DNA of 64,000 nucleotides from Paraglaciecola chathamensis S18K6 (lineage in GTDB: Bacteria > Pseudomonadota > Gammaproteobacteria > Enterobacterales > Alteromonadaceae). Both the position numbers and the translations under genes were made by a program. The notes under the pieces were generated by a model. The model made no database searches, was not told where the DNA came from, and saw only the letters and a list, made by a program, of their open reading frames with translations. Below are positions 9,319 through 18,404 of the stretch, piece after piece. Location of the stretch: assembly GCA_000314955.1 (NCBI GenBank), contig BAEM01000045.1:1-64000 (forward strand), given 5' to 3'. Every line of letters begins with the position of its first letter. Positions within the stretch are counted from its first letter, which is position 1.

Positions 9319-9816
9319 ATGGTTAATTTAAACAACACTAACGAAAGCTGGGTGCTGACGTTGTCACCCAATCGCTCAGCAAACTGGGCACAAACCAAAC
9401 TATTGATAGCTGTAGTGGCGTTTATGGTGCTGATGATAGCGTTAGCCTGGGCATTTGTGGGAGCTTGGTTAATTCTGCCTTTTGCTGGCATTGAGGTGGG
9501 CTTGTTGTGGTATATCTCGTATCGTGTGTCACTTTTCACTTATCAGCAGCAAGTCATTACCATCAGCGAAGGTATTATTAAGTTACAAGCGGGTACGTAT
9601 CGGCCACGCAAGAGCTGGCGTTTTATTCGTCAGCAAACTTATGTAGGGCTAGTGAAAGCCAGTGGCCAATTTGACTGCATTCAACTGCGTTTTGTTGATG
9701 ACACCCAGCAGGTAGTATTCGGTGAGTTTTTAAATCAAAGCGACCGCTTAATTGTATTAGCGCACTTAAAAGCGGTGCCAATTCAGGTATTAAATGACAA
9801 ATGGTGGCAAGCCTAA
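9319..9816 (+). CDS. DUF2244 membrane protein
   Basis: A 165-residue protein matching the DUF2244 family by layout. Two adjacent transmembrane helices (about 28-68, LLIAVVAFMVLMIALAWAFV and a second one) are preceded by a short cytoplasmic N-terminus with the SPNRS motif. A beta-rich soluble domain follows (RPRKSWRFIRQQTYVGLV, then VVFGEFLNQSDR). The family is frequently near cytochrome oxidase genes in other bacteria, but here it stands alone. Function is not known. It is followed 35 bp later by MITE copy 2. Confidence 0.8.
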   Translation: MVNLNNTNESWVLTLSPNRSANWAQTKLLIAVVAFMVLMIALAWAFVGAWLILPFAGIEVGLLWYISYRVSLFTYQQQVITISEGIIKLQAGTYRPRKSWRFIRQQTYVGLVKASGQFDCIQLRFVDDTQQVVFGEFLNQSDRLIVLAHLKAVPIQVLNDKWWQA

Positions 9817-9851
9817 CCCGCCACCTTCGCCTTCACTGTGTTGAACGACTA

Positions 9852-10116
9852 ATACCAATCCGCATTAATAAGTGCCCCCTCAGAATGCGTCCAGCGGTTT
9901 TTGATTAAGGCGTCGCTATAAAGTAATGGTTGTTCCCTTTCGAATAGTGAGAACGCAGAGCAAAAGCTGCTGGGGCATTCCTTTCAGGCGAGTTTTAAAA
10001 GGGCTTACACTGCGTTGCATGACTTCGAAAGAGAACAACTATTCATTCAGTCATGCGCCTTGTTTAAGCCCTTTTAAACTCTCGCTGAGTGATCACTTAC
10101 TAACGTGGAATGGTAT
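9852..10116 (+). repeat. MITE-like dispersed repeat, copy 2 (complete, 265 bp)
   Basis: The left end ATACCAATCCGCATTAATAA and the right end (complement TACCATTCCACGTTAGTAAG) form imperfect terminal inverted repeats, 18 matches in 22. An internal hairpin pairs AAAAGGGCTTACAC... (from 9997) with ...GTTTAAGCCCTTTT (ending about 10076). There is no coding capacity worth noting. No target-site duplication is evident. The right end overlaps the last codons of the DUF2855 gene. Homologous copies are at 1-112, 17075-17403 and 32184-32325, all in the same orientation. Confidence 0.88.
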
Positions 10117-11236
10117 AAAAGGTTAATACGTTAATTTCTTCATTATTCAATGTGCCAGCCAAACCTTGTTGATACAATTCTTGAATAGCCTTGGCCCCTT
10201 GGTATTCCACTACTTGAATCTTATCCTGCATATTAGCGTTAAAGCTGCTCCAAGCTTTAGCATAACGTTCATTAAACCCTTCTCGGGTCCATTCTTCAGT
10301 ACGCTTTTTCACTTGATGGGGAGCAAAAAACAGCTGCCCGTGTAATTTGCCTTTGGGCTTATTAGTCTGTGATTTCACATCAGTGGCGCCAATAAAGACT
10401 TCACGAGACAGTTTGTCCCCTAACAGGTCTTGTAAATCAAGCAGCAACTGCTTGTTACCCGCAAAATCGAGCACCCAGCTTTCACCGTCTCGGCTTATCT
10501 GCTCAATATCCTTGTATTCGAGTACCTCGTCGTAACAGCCAAAGGATTCAGTCAAGGCTTTGTTTGCTGCGCTGGTTAACCCCACCACCCGATAATGGCC
10601 GCCGCGCTGTGCTTTGTGCTTCATAAGCAAATGTGCACAGCCGTAGGCCGTTTTGCTTGATGCACTGGTGAGTAACACAGTCGTTACTTTGTCGCTGATA
10701 TGCTCGCCAACAAAGTCATCCAGTACGAAGGAGGTCATAAACAAGGGGCGATAATTCAATAACCAAGCTTTAGAATCTTCTTGGTAGGACGGGTCTTGTG
10801 CGCAGCGTAAATAATTGTCATACACAGGAGAACTGCTGACGCGCTGTGGGTGATTGTCAAAAAAGCTCACGTCATTGGCTTTATCAACATTGACCAACAA
10901 GTGCGTACCCATAGGGAAATAACCGTATACCACTTCCCCCACTTGGGCCCGGGGATGCTTAGACGCGATTACTGTGCCAAAGCCCCACACAGGCACTATG
11001 CCCCATTGTTCGTTTGCGGGAAAAAAGCCCCAGTAGCCCATTTTTTCACCGGTTACGGCATAGCTGATATTGTTTGCAGAAAAACCAAAACTGTCGACTT
11101 TGAGGATCGCTTGACCGTCTTGCAGTGCAGCGGTGTCTATTTGACCTTGAACCACTTTGGTTTGTGATATATCTGCTTTGTTTACCCAAATCTCTGTACT
11201 GTTTAGTTGTGTATCGTTGTGCTTATTATCTGACAT
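10100..11236 (-). CDS. DUF2855 family protein
   Basis: A protein of about 378 residues of the DUF2855 family, distantly related in outline to medium-chain dehydrogenases. An N-terminal segment (ILKVDSFGFSANNISYAVTG) resembles the GroES-like fold. A central nucleotide-fold-like region has TTVLLTSASSKTAYGCAHLL and VVGLTSAANK. Function is uncharacterised. I place the start at the ATG at 11236 (MSDNKHND) with an AAGGA site, rather than the in-frame codon at 11281. The stop codon and the last residues (YTIPR) lie inside the right end of MITE copy 2, so the present C-terminus is element-derived. Confidence 0.8.
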   Translation of the reverse strand: MSDNKHNDTQLNSTEIWVNKADISQTKVVQGQIDTAALQDGQAILKVDSFGFSANNISYAVTGEKMGYWGFFPANEQWGIVPVWGFGTVIASKHPRAQVGEVVYGYFPMGTHLLVNVDKANDVSFFDNHPQRVSSSPVYDNYLRCAQDPSYQEDSKAWLLNYRPLFMTSFVLDDFVGEHISDKVTTVLLTSASSKTAYGCAHLLMKHKAQRGGHYRVVGLTSAANKALTESFGCYDEVLEYKDIEQISRDGESWVLDFAGNKQLLLDLQDLLGDKLSREVFIGATDVKSQTNKPKGKLHGQLFFAPHQVKKRTEEWTREGFNERYAKAWSSFNANMQDKIQVVEYQGAKAIQELYQQGLAGTLNNEEINVLTFYTIPR

Positions 11237-11406
11237 GAGATGTGTCCTTGTTGTGAGAATCGCCAAAAGAGGTAGCGACAAGAAAGCTCGAACGATTATA
11301 GGGATGTAGTGAAATTTTTATGCTACAAAATCCATCATATTTGTGAATACGCGCACATAACAGCGACTAATTTCTGCGCAATCACCTTATTAATCAGGGA
11401 TAAACC

Positions 11407-12363
11407 ATGCCAATAATCAACACTGAAACACGCTTCATTTCGCTAAAATCACTGGTATCACACGCCGCTACGATGTTGTTGCTTACCACCGGTTTTAGTG
11501 CGCACTCAGCACCCACCCAGAGCTGTGCACAGCAGGCAGTGACCTTACAAGTGCTGGGCTCTGGTGGCCCAGAATTAAACGATGACCGAGTGTCTTCTAG
11601 CTATTTAATCTGGCATAAAAACAAAGCCAGAATATTGATTGATGCGGGGCCCGGTAGTAGCGTTAATTTTGGCGCTTCAGGGGCAGATTTCACTGATGTT
11701 CAGGCGGTACTGTTAACCCATTTACATGTTGATCATAGCGCAGATTTACCCGCCTACGTGAAAGGTTCATATTTTACTCAGCGCAACGAAGAAATAACGG
11801 TATATGGGCCAAGTGCAAATGCGTTAATGCCAAGTACAAGCGATTATTTAGCCAGTTTAATGGGCAATGAGGGAGCGTTTGCTTATTTGAGCGATTACAC
11901 AGACGCCAGCAGTCAAGCAGATTATCATATCAAGGCACAGAACATTCCGCTGACACCGATAAAGCAACACAGTGAAAAACTTAGCGAAGATATCACTATT
12001 ACTGCTATTCCCGTACATCACGGGCCCGTTGCCGCAGTCGCGTGGCGAGTGGATATAGGCACCTGCAGCATCACCTTTTCAGGGGATATGAGTAACAAAA
12101 ACAATGTCTTGGCAACACTGGCCAAGGACAGTGATATTTTGGTCATGCATAACGCCGTCCCGCAAAGTGCAACCGGCGCAGCCATTAACTTACACATGCG
12201 CCCACTGGATATAGGAAAAATAGCCAACCAGGCCAATGCTAAGCGCGTGGTTTTATCACACTTTATGAACCGTACGCGCAATGACACCCAAGCTACGCTA
12301 AAATTCGTTCAGCAGCATTATTCAGGAAAAGTAGAAATAGCAACGGATATGGCTAGGTTTTAA
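11407..12363 (+). CDS. Secreted metallo-beta-lactamase-fold hydrolase
   Basis: A 318-residue protein with a signal peptide (about 1-35, ending FSAHSA). The metal-binding HLHVDH motif is at 105-110. Later ligands fit IPVHHGPVAAVAW, an Asp in FSGDMSNKN, and a C-terminal His in VVLSHFMNR. This arrangement matches the RNase Z/arylsulfatase-like branch, but export to the periplasm argues against tRNA processing and for hydrolysis of a small ester, sulphate or phosphodiester. The substrate is unknown. It is monocistronic and followed by a bidirectional terminator. Confidence 0.85.
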   Translation: MPIINTETRFISLKSLVSHAATMLLLTTGFSAHSAPTQSCAQQAVTLQVLGSGGPELNDDRVSSSYLIWHKNKARILIDAGPGSSVNFGASGADFTDVQAVLLTHLHVDHSADLPAYVKGSYFTQRNEEITVYGPSANALMPSTSDYLASLMGNEGAFAYLSDYTDASSQADYHIKAQNIPLTPIKQHSEKLSEDITITAIPVHHGPVAAVAWRVDIGTCSITFSGDMSNKNNVLATLAKDSDILVMHNAVPQSATGAAINLHMRPLDIGKIANQANAKRVVLSHFMNRTRNDTQATLKFVQQHYSGKVEIATDMARF

Positions 12364-12450
12364 TGTGTTTTGAAATACGCTGATACGCTTGGCTTTTTAT
12401 GGCTTTAAAGAAGATAATCTATCAGCCAGATGAACTATACCCGTTAAAAT

Positions 12451-12487
12451 AAAAAGCCGCCGCATTCAATGATGCTTGGCGGCTTTA
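12451..12487. terminator. Bidirectional rho-independent terminator
   Basis: The stem AAAGCCGCC (12453-12461) pairs with GGCGGCTTT (12478-12486), with A and T tracts on either side. It lies between the converging MBL-fold gene and the DUF2059 gene and can serve both. Confidence 0.8.
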
Positions 12488-12538
12488 TATGTCACTGGGC
12501 ACAACAAGGCCAGTAAGCAGCTTACGTAAACGTGTTTA

Positions 12539-13042
12539 TTATTCGCCTTCTTGCTGCCTAACTTGTTGTATTTCACTTTGCATTTCTTCGGCAATGGCTT
12601 GTACTTGCGGCATAATATCTCGCATGGCTTGCTGACCTGCCATCATAGAGTCTCGCATTACTAATGGCATTTTTTGGGTCATGCTCTTACCCACATCCGA
12701 CTGATAAAATTCAATCAAGCCGTCGATCTCAGTCTGATTAAAATGAGTCAGGTAGACATTGATCATTGGCTCTTTGAATTGATCCCACGTCATATTTTCT
12801 TTGAGCAAGTTATCAATTTTCCCCATGTACTTTTCAAATGCGGGCCTTTCTTGCTCAGAAATATTCATTTGGCTCGCCATGTTGTTAAACATGCTACTCA
12901 CCTGCCCTTGCATCGATTCCATGATTTTTGATACATCGGTTAACATCATCAGCTTTTCAACAGATTCGCGGCTTGCCTTAGACTCGGCATGTGCAGTAAA
13001 GGTAAAGCACGTCAGTGCTACCAGTAAAATTGTAAACTTCAT
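12539..13042 (-). CDS. DUF2059 periplasmic protein
   Basis: A 167-residue exported helical protein. The start is the ATG at 13042 (MKFTILLVALTCF), which has an AAAGGA site and a clean signal peptide ending TAHA-ES. The longer frame to 13081 would put charged residues ahead of the signal. The DUF2059 core is visible: EKLMMLTDVSKIMESMQGQV, then MINVYLTHFNQTEIDGLIEF and FYQSDVGKSMTQKMPLVM. The C-terminal tail is Gln/Glu-rich. Function is unknown in the family. Confidence 0.85.
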   Translation of the reverse strand: MKFTILLVALTCFTFTAHAESKASRESVEKLMMLTDVSKIMESMQGQVSSMFNNMASQMNISEQERPAFEKYMGKIDNLLKENMTWDQFKEPMINVYLTHFNQTEIDGLIEFYQSDVGKSMTQKMPLVMRDSMMAGQQAMRDIMPQVQAIAEEMQSEIQQVRQQEGE

Positions 13043-13445
13043 TTTTAATCCTTTAGGTTTGAGAGCATTTTTTGAAGGCAAAATGTGTCACCCGCCTTCC
13101 ACTTGAGGTATTCCTGATACTTATATTTTGCCATCAAGATAAAATAACCTTCGTCATATCAGTTGGTCATCTCAGCAAATAGCGGCCTCTAGCATAAACC
13201 ATTTTTACCCCCCTATGTTTAATTCACACTCAAAAAATATTTACTAAAGATGTATCAAAAATCACCCAGCGAATACGACAACCAAAAATTTTTATATAGA
13301 CATATATGGACGCTCCCGATATGTCCTGATTACTTTTTTTAGCATTCATCATTTATGACGGGCTCTGTAATGGCGTTTATGTCAGGTACCTTAATGGCGT
13401 TAATTTACAGAAGCGTTTGTTCAAAATGAGCTTTTTTGTCGACCA
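13043..13445. other. Intergenic region, no gene seen
   Basis: An AT-rich spacer between the DUF2059 start and the terminator of the TonB receptor. It must hold the DUF2059 promoter. I see no coding frame with a ribosome site and no clear repeat. Confidence 0.6.
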
Positions 13446-13481
13446 TAAAAAAAATCCGGTAAATAAGATTTACCGGATTTC
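13446..13481 (-). terminator. Rho-independent terminator of the TonB receptor gene
   Basis: Reading the minus strand, AATCCGGTAAA pairs with TTTACCGGATT and is followed by a run of T. It lies 36 bp past the stop codon of the receptor gene. Confidence 0.85.
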
Positions 13482-13516
13482 GCTTAATGTATATGACTGA
13501 TTAGCAATTCATTAGT

Positions 13517-16168
13517 TTAAAAACGCGCTGTGACCTTGGCGTGATAATAGCGGCCCATTACGTCGTAAACTTCAGGTACCGTATTGGCATTGTTCCATGA
13601 GTAGATATAAGGAGGCGTTTTATCGAACAAGTTGTCGATGCCTGCTGAAACCGACCATGTGTCATTCATAAAATATTGCCCAGCTATATCGTGATAGGTA
13701 ACAGAACCCACAGTCTGCACTAAATCATATGCTGCGTAATAATCATCGGTCATACTACCGATATAACGCGCTTTGTAGCTTGCCGTCCAATCATCCTGAC
13801 TGATTTTAATGCCTAAATTCGACTTCCACTTGGCAAATCCACCATTGGTTCCGTCAATTTTACCTGTATATTCTACTTCGTCCTCTGTGTATTCAAGCAA
13901 ACGAGTGGCATCTAAATCTATGCCCCAATCAAATCCCATGGCTTCAAAAGCGTAAGTCACGTTCATATCAACGCCGCGTGTTTCAACCGTACCCACGTTC
14001 GTCAATGGTGACTCCATGTAATCAATATTGCCGGTGATTTCATTACGGGTGATGCTTAACACATCGCAGTAACTTGTTTCGCCAGCATAGCATTGATCCA
14101 AATAAGTCTGCGTTGAAATGCGAGATATAGCATTGCTCACTTCAATATTGAAGTAGTCAACCGTAGCCGAAAACCCTTCAATAAATTGCGGGTTGTACAC
14201 CAAGCCTAGGGTAAAGGTATCGGCTTCTTCTGGGGTCAAATTGGCCACAGTGGTATAGGTGTTTTCAATTTGCCCATCGCTGTACACAAAGTTTGTATTG
14301 TTGATTTGCGCCGCACAGGTTTGATACAAAGTTGAGCTAGCATCGCCAGCGCCGTAACCTGAACATGGATCAGTTAAGTAATCGTACGAGCCAACATCGC
14401 CGCCGTACAGCTCATCAACAGTTGGCGCGCGAAACGCAGTAGAGGCAACTCCGCGCAACATCAAATCATCATTCACGTGCCAGCTCAGTCCCAATTTCCA
14501 GGTTGTATCAGAATCAAACGTACTGTAGTCAAACCAACGAATGGCCGCATCAACAGATAAGCTTTTCACTAGGGGCAAATCAGCTAATAAAGGCACAGCG
14601 AATTCAGCGTAGATTTGTGTAGTATCAAAGTCTCCTGATGTAGGATCTTGAGCAGAAGCGCTACCGTCTCCCGCAACCGTAACGGCATCTGGCTGATACC
14701 AACCTTTTTCTCGGCGATATTCAGCGCCTGCAGCAAAACCAACAAAACCAGCCGGAAGCTCAAGTAAATCACCAGAAAGGTTAAGGTTTACGATGTTAAA
14801 TTCATTACCGCCACTGGCTTGATCCGTATAAGAAATATAGTCGATGGTGTCAGTTGACAACTCGCCTTCGTTGACAAACCAATCTTGGCACGGAATGCTT
14901 ACGTCATTACAAATTGACGCGTCCATGGTGTTGTAGAGCTTGGTTAAGTTTATGTAGTTTGAAGAGCGATCGGTCGCATCGTTGCGCCCGTAAGAATAAG
15001 ACACGTCCCAATCGTAGCCAGATCCAACATCCCATACACCTTGCGCCCCCAACACCACACGCAGTGTATCGGTCACCTGATCAAATACGCGATCCCCCAC
15101 TTCTGTCATGCGTCGGCGCATAGAGGTAGCAGTACCAAATGGATTACCGGTTGCATCAGCAGTTAGTATGGCTTCAATAGGTGACGGCGCCATCTGTTGA
15201 GTCGATGTACGCTTGGTATACAATGATTCAAAGTATATTTGTGTATCTTCCGCGATATCGTAATTGGCATTGGCAAATAGCCCTACTCGCTGTTGCGGTG
15301 TATAAAGGTATGAGCTATCTGCATAATTGTACGCCTCGTATCCTTCTGACCAGTTCTTGTCACTGTCTAAGGTTCCCCATCCATCTCCGGAATTGTAATT
15401 CCCGCCAGGAATATAAGAGCTACCGCTTAGGCATGCTCCTGTGTCGTCGAGTTCGTTATCAGGACACGCTGAGAAACCGCGATTTCCCTGCATTGCGGTG
15501 CCACGGTCCACGTAGCTCAAGCCGATTACAAAGTTGCCTTTATCACTGCTGCCGCCTGTGACTAAGCTGATATCCCCAGTGTTCGCATCTCCTTGCGCCG
15601 AACCTGCGTAACCAACCGATAACTCGAGTCCTTCAAAATTGGTTTTGGTAATAATATTAACGACGCCAGCGACAGCATCAGAGCCATATACTGCGGATGC
15701 TCCGTCTTTAAGTACTTCAATGCGTTCAATTGCTGCCAGTGGTATCGTATTTAAGTCAACCGCTGAGTCTGCCCCTGTACCTGAATTCACCATTCTTCGG
15801 CCATTCACCAAAACTAAAGTCCGGCTAATGCCAAGTCCTCGTAAATTAATACGAGCAGCGCCGGCACCACCATTATTAGTGGCGGCTCCCGTTGCCATTC
15901 CGCTAGAAGCAGTGCTTTGCTGCAATACTTGCTCAACGGATGTAAAGCCGCCTAATGTTATGTCTTGTGCACTAATGATCGATACTGGGCTAGCCGATTC
16001 AAGATCCGTGCGCTTAATGCGAGAGCCTGTTATTTGAATTTTCTCAACTGACTTGGCTTGCTCATCAGATGTCTGCGCTGAAACAAAACCACTTGGTAAT
16101 AGCATTGCGGAACTAGTGACCAGTAAAGAAAAGCGGATTGAACGCGCCAATAGGTTATTTTTAAACAT
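13517..16168 (-). CDS. TonB-dependent outer-membrane receptor
   Basis: A receptor of about 883 residues. The ATG at 16168 has an AGGGAA site and begins a signal peptide (ending FVSA-QT). A TonB-box-like segment (EKIQITGSRIKR) follows, then the plug domain (SVEQVLQQ, INLRGLGISRTLVLVNGRRM, ERIEVLKDGASAVYGSDAV, VVNIITK). The C-terminal barrel has the usual plug-barrel signatures, a late TFRAPTVDELYGGD-like segment, and a terminal strand ending YYHAKVTARF. This belongs to the large Alteromonadales family used for oligosaccharide or peptide uptake; the ligand cannot be told. It stands alone with no adjacent hydrolase, and its upstream region is long and may hold regulatory RNA. Confidence 0.9.
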   Translation of the reverse strand: MFKNNLLARSIRFSLLVTSSAMLLPSGFVSAQTSDEQAKSVEKIQITGSRIKRTDLESASPVSIISAQDITLGGFTSVEQVLQQSTASSGMATGAATNNGGAGAARINLRGLGISRTLVLVNGRRMVNSGTGADSAVDLNTIPLAAIERIEVLKDGASAVYGSDAVAGVVNIITKTNFEGLELSVGYAGSAQGDANTGDISLVTGGSSDKGNFVIGLSYVDRGTAMQGNRGFSACPDNELDDTGACLSGSSYIPGGNYNSGDGWGTLDSDKNWSEGYEAYNYADSSYLYTPQQRVGLFANANYDIAEDTQIYFESLYTKRTSTQQMAPSPIEAILTADATGNPFGTATSMRRRMTEVGDRVFDQVTDTLRVVLGAQGVWDVGSGYDWDVSYSYGRNDATDRSSNYINLTKLYNTMDASICNDVSIPCQDWFVNEGELSTDTIDYISYTDQASGGNEFNIVNLNLSGDLLELPAGFVGFAAGAEYRREKGWYQPDAVTVAGDGSASAQDPTSGDFDTTQIYAEFAVPLLADLPLVKSLSVDAAIRWFDYSTFDSDTTWKLGLSWHVNDDLMLRGVASTAFRAPTVDELYGGDVGSYDYLTDPCSGYGAGDASSTLYQTCAAQINNTNFVYSDGQIENTYTTVANLTPEEADTFTLGLVYNPQFIEGFSATVDYFNIEVSNAISRISTQTYLDQCYAGETSYCDVLSITRNEITGNIDYMESPLTNVGTVETRGVDMNVTYAFEAMGFDWGIDLDATRLLEYTEDEVEYTGKIDGTNGGFAKWKSNLGIKISQDDWTASYKARYIGSMTDDYYAAYDLVQTVGSVTYHDIAGQYFMNDTWSVSAGIDNLFDKTPPYIYSWNNANTVPEVYDVMGRYYHAKVTARF

Positions 16169-16706
16169 TTTTAATTCCCTAAAGCACACCAACACTAAAT
16201 AAATTTAATGAATGGGCTTTATTATTATTTTATTGGTTACATCGTGTGTAGATTTACTTATTTGGGGAGTACCCAAGCGCGGAATTAAGCACCGAGCATA
16301 AGAATGAATCAAATCAAAACGGGAAAAAAAGCCGCAATATTACAATAATTTACGCTTCACTTACTCAGGCATGACAGTCACTGACACTAACTTGCATAAC
16401 TATGCAAAAAAGAATAAAAATTAGGCAGGTAAGAAAGAAGAAAAATAATTTTAGAATGTTATATCTAGGAGGACTTTAATTTCCCCCTCTTAAGAAAATA
16501 GAACATCTCGCTAGATAACCCTTTACACGCAAAGGGCAAACAATACAATCACGAATTAAAAAGATAAGGCAATGAGTGTTGTTATTGTTTATTTTAAAAA
16601 CTAGCCTGAAACAGACCAAATTAATAACATGCAATACAAATAGATAAAAATGCACTTTTTATGCACATTCTTTACGCGCAATTTACACTAATACTATGCA
16701 TTTTAT
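16169..16706. other. AT-rich intergenic region upstream of the TonB receptor
   Basis: About 540 bp with no plausible gene. It should contain the receptor promoter. A strong ribosome-site-like AGGAGGA occurs near 16469 on the plus strand, but no start codon or open frame follows it. Confidence 0.5.
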
Positions 16707-16836
16707 GGAGTGAGTTCGGCATAATACCCATCGACAGCGTAGTGAACTGTTATGTACCTCCCTGGTGCTTATAGCTGCTAGTTGATATCAACTAGCAGCC
16801 TTCTTTCTCTCATGCTTAAGCCAACCTACTCACTCC
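16707..16836 (+). ncRNA. Candidate structured RNA or small repeat element
   Basis: The outer arms GGAGTGAGT (16707-16715) and ACTCACTCC (16828-16836) are exact complements about 110 bases apart. Inside lies a perfect 26-bp palindrome at 16774-16799 whose half is GCTGCTAGTTGAT, followed by a pyrimidine-rich CTTCTTTCTCTC that could act as a weak terminator on the plus strand. An exposed ACCTCC lies just before it. There is no coding frame. It could be a small RNA, a leader, or another short mobile element. The family is not recognised. Confidence 0.3.
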
Positions 16837-17074
16837 CAAAAGTCGATTAAAAACCTAAACATCATTCACAAAGTAAATATAAAATAACTAAATAGCACCC
16901 TAAATTTAGAACCAATAACCTCTTTCAACGTGCTACTAATAACCGGTCGTCGTGTGTTTGATATATACGACGTGCAAGATACATATTAAAAAGCCACAGA
17001 GGATAGTAAAAAGCGATACATCTCACACTCTTTTCGTCACCACGTAAAATATTCGTAAAGCAATCAGTGAACGA

Positions 17075-17403
17075 ATACCAATCCGCATTAACAAACGGCC
17101 TCGTCAGAATGAGCCCAGCGACTTTGATTAAAGTGTCGCGATGTACTAATGGTTTTTCTCTTTTAAATCGTGAGAACTTTCAAGTAGTGAGCGCTTCTAA
17201 ATAGTGAGCGCTTCTAAATAGTGAGCGCTTTCAAATAGTGAGTTCGCAGCGTAAAAGCTACTGGGGCATTTCTGTCAGATGAGCTTCAAGGGGCGTCCCT
17301 TGTGTTTTAAGGCTTTGAAAAAGAACACTATTCATTCAGTCATGCGCTTTGTTTACGCCTTTAAACTCACGCTGAGTGCGCACTTATTAACGTGGAATGG
17401 TAT
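17075..17403 (+). repeat. MITE-like dispersed repeat, copy 3 (329 bp, internally expanded)
   Basis: Same ends as copy 2 (ATACCAATCCGCATTA... and ...GTGGAATGGTAT), but more diverged and about 64 bp longer. Part of the extra length is a 17-bp tandem repeat, TAGTGAGCGCTTCTAAA, at 17185-17201, 17202-17218 and (with two changes) 17219-17235, then a partial unit. Copies 2 and 4 have a single equivalent. The right end lies 14 bp past the stop of the topoisomerase gene. Confidence 0.85.
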
Positions 17404-17417
17404 AACGGGTAAATAAC

Positions 17418-18404
17418 TCAATTTGTGTCAACTAAATATTCAAGCAGTTTTAATGTGGCTTTTTCATCTGGGCTGAAATACTTCGTTTTAGTGCGCTTAA
17501 GTTGCTTGCGAAAATAAGCCAAGGTTCTTCCACTTTCATAATGGAATATCACATTGGGATGAATATAGTTTGCACGGCACACCGCAGGCGTATTCCCTAG
17601 CTCACTCGCCACTTTCTTAACCGCTGCCAAAACATTACTTTGGCTGAGCTTTTGATCATTCGCAGGGCCAATTTGCTCAAGTGCAACAGCCATAAGCACA
17701 GTTCCCGCCCAGGTTCTAAAATCCTTCGCGCTAAAGTCCTCCCCCATCACTTGGGCAATATATTGGTTCAAATCCTGGGAGGTTACTTTTTTGCGCTCCC
17801 CCTCTGGTAACTTAATATCGAACAACTCATAACCTGTCATTTTCTCAAGTTGTGTTAACACCTTGGCCACGTGTTTATCGTCTACTTCTCTGTGTTGTTG
17901 CTGATGGCTTTTCCCTACGTAATCAAACTCCACATGATTACCTGAAATATTCATATGTTTAACCCTTAACGTCGTAAGCCCGTAGGTTTCATTATCTTTG
18001 GTATAAGTGGGGTTACCAGGGCGAAAAAAAGCATCATCGAGCATACGCGTCATGCAAGCCAGCACCACTTTTTCATCAATGGGTCGCTGAGTGATATGCT
18101 GCCCAGTGACGCGGCGCATAGTCGATAACGCTTTAGCGAAGCGTAATATACGTTCAAATTTTTGCTCGCTCGCCTGCTCGGTCCATTTGGGGTTATAAAT
18201 ATATTGCTTGCGATTTTGTGCATCTCGGCCAACAGCAAAAACCTTAGCGCTTCGATCGAGATCAATTTGCACCTCTTGCCATGCAGGCGGTATCGCTAGA
18301 CTCTTCACCCAGCGCCTAATGCCTTTATTTTTAACGGTTTTACCAGACGGATACTGGTAGGTGAACGTATCTCCGAAAGGTTTGCGAATGATAAAATTTT
18401 CCAT
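17418..18404 (-). CDS. DNA topoisomerase IB (bacterial, poxvirus-like)
   Basis: A protein of about 328 residues. It relaxes DNA through a 3'-phosphotyrosyl intermediate. The N-terminal domain has RRWVKSLAIPPAWQEVQI and the family IYNPKW segment. The catalytic domain has YVGKSHQQQHRE, KDFRTWAGTVLMAVAL (active-site Arg region) and the presumed catalytic Tyr in CRANYIHPNVI. I chose the ATG at 18404 with an AGGGGGG site over the in-frame 18440 codon. Such enzymes are accessory in bacteria. It is a single gene that ends just before MITE copy 3. Confidence 0.9.
   Translation of the reverse strand: MENFIIRKPFGDTFTYQYPSGKTVKNKGIRRWVKSLAIPPAWQEVQIDLDRSAKVFAVGRDAQNRKQYIYNPKWTEQASEQKFERILRFAKALSTMRRVTGQHITQRPIDEKVVLACMTRMLDDAFFRPGNPTYTKDNETYGLTTLRVKHMNISGNHVEFDYVGKSHQQQHREVDDKHVAKVLTQLEKMTGYELFDIKLPEGERKKVTSQDLNQYIAQVMGEDFSAKDFRTWAGTVLMAVALEQIGPANDQKLSQSNVLAAVKKVASELGNTPAVCRANYIHPNVIFHYESGRTLAYFRKQLKRTKTKYFSPDEKATLKLLEYLVDTN

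Noticed and set aside
9926-10126. Plus-strand 66-codon frame inside MITE copy 2
   Set aside because: No family resemblance and no ribosome site; it lies entirely in the repeat, and its frame is not kept in copy 3.
17185-17242. Tandem 17-bp repeats as a CRISPR array
   Set aside because: Units are directly adjacent with no spacers, lie inside a dispersed element, and no cas gene is in the window.
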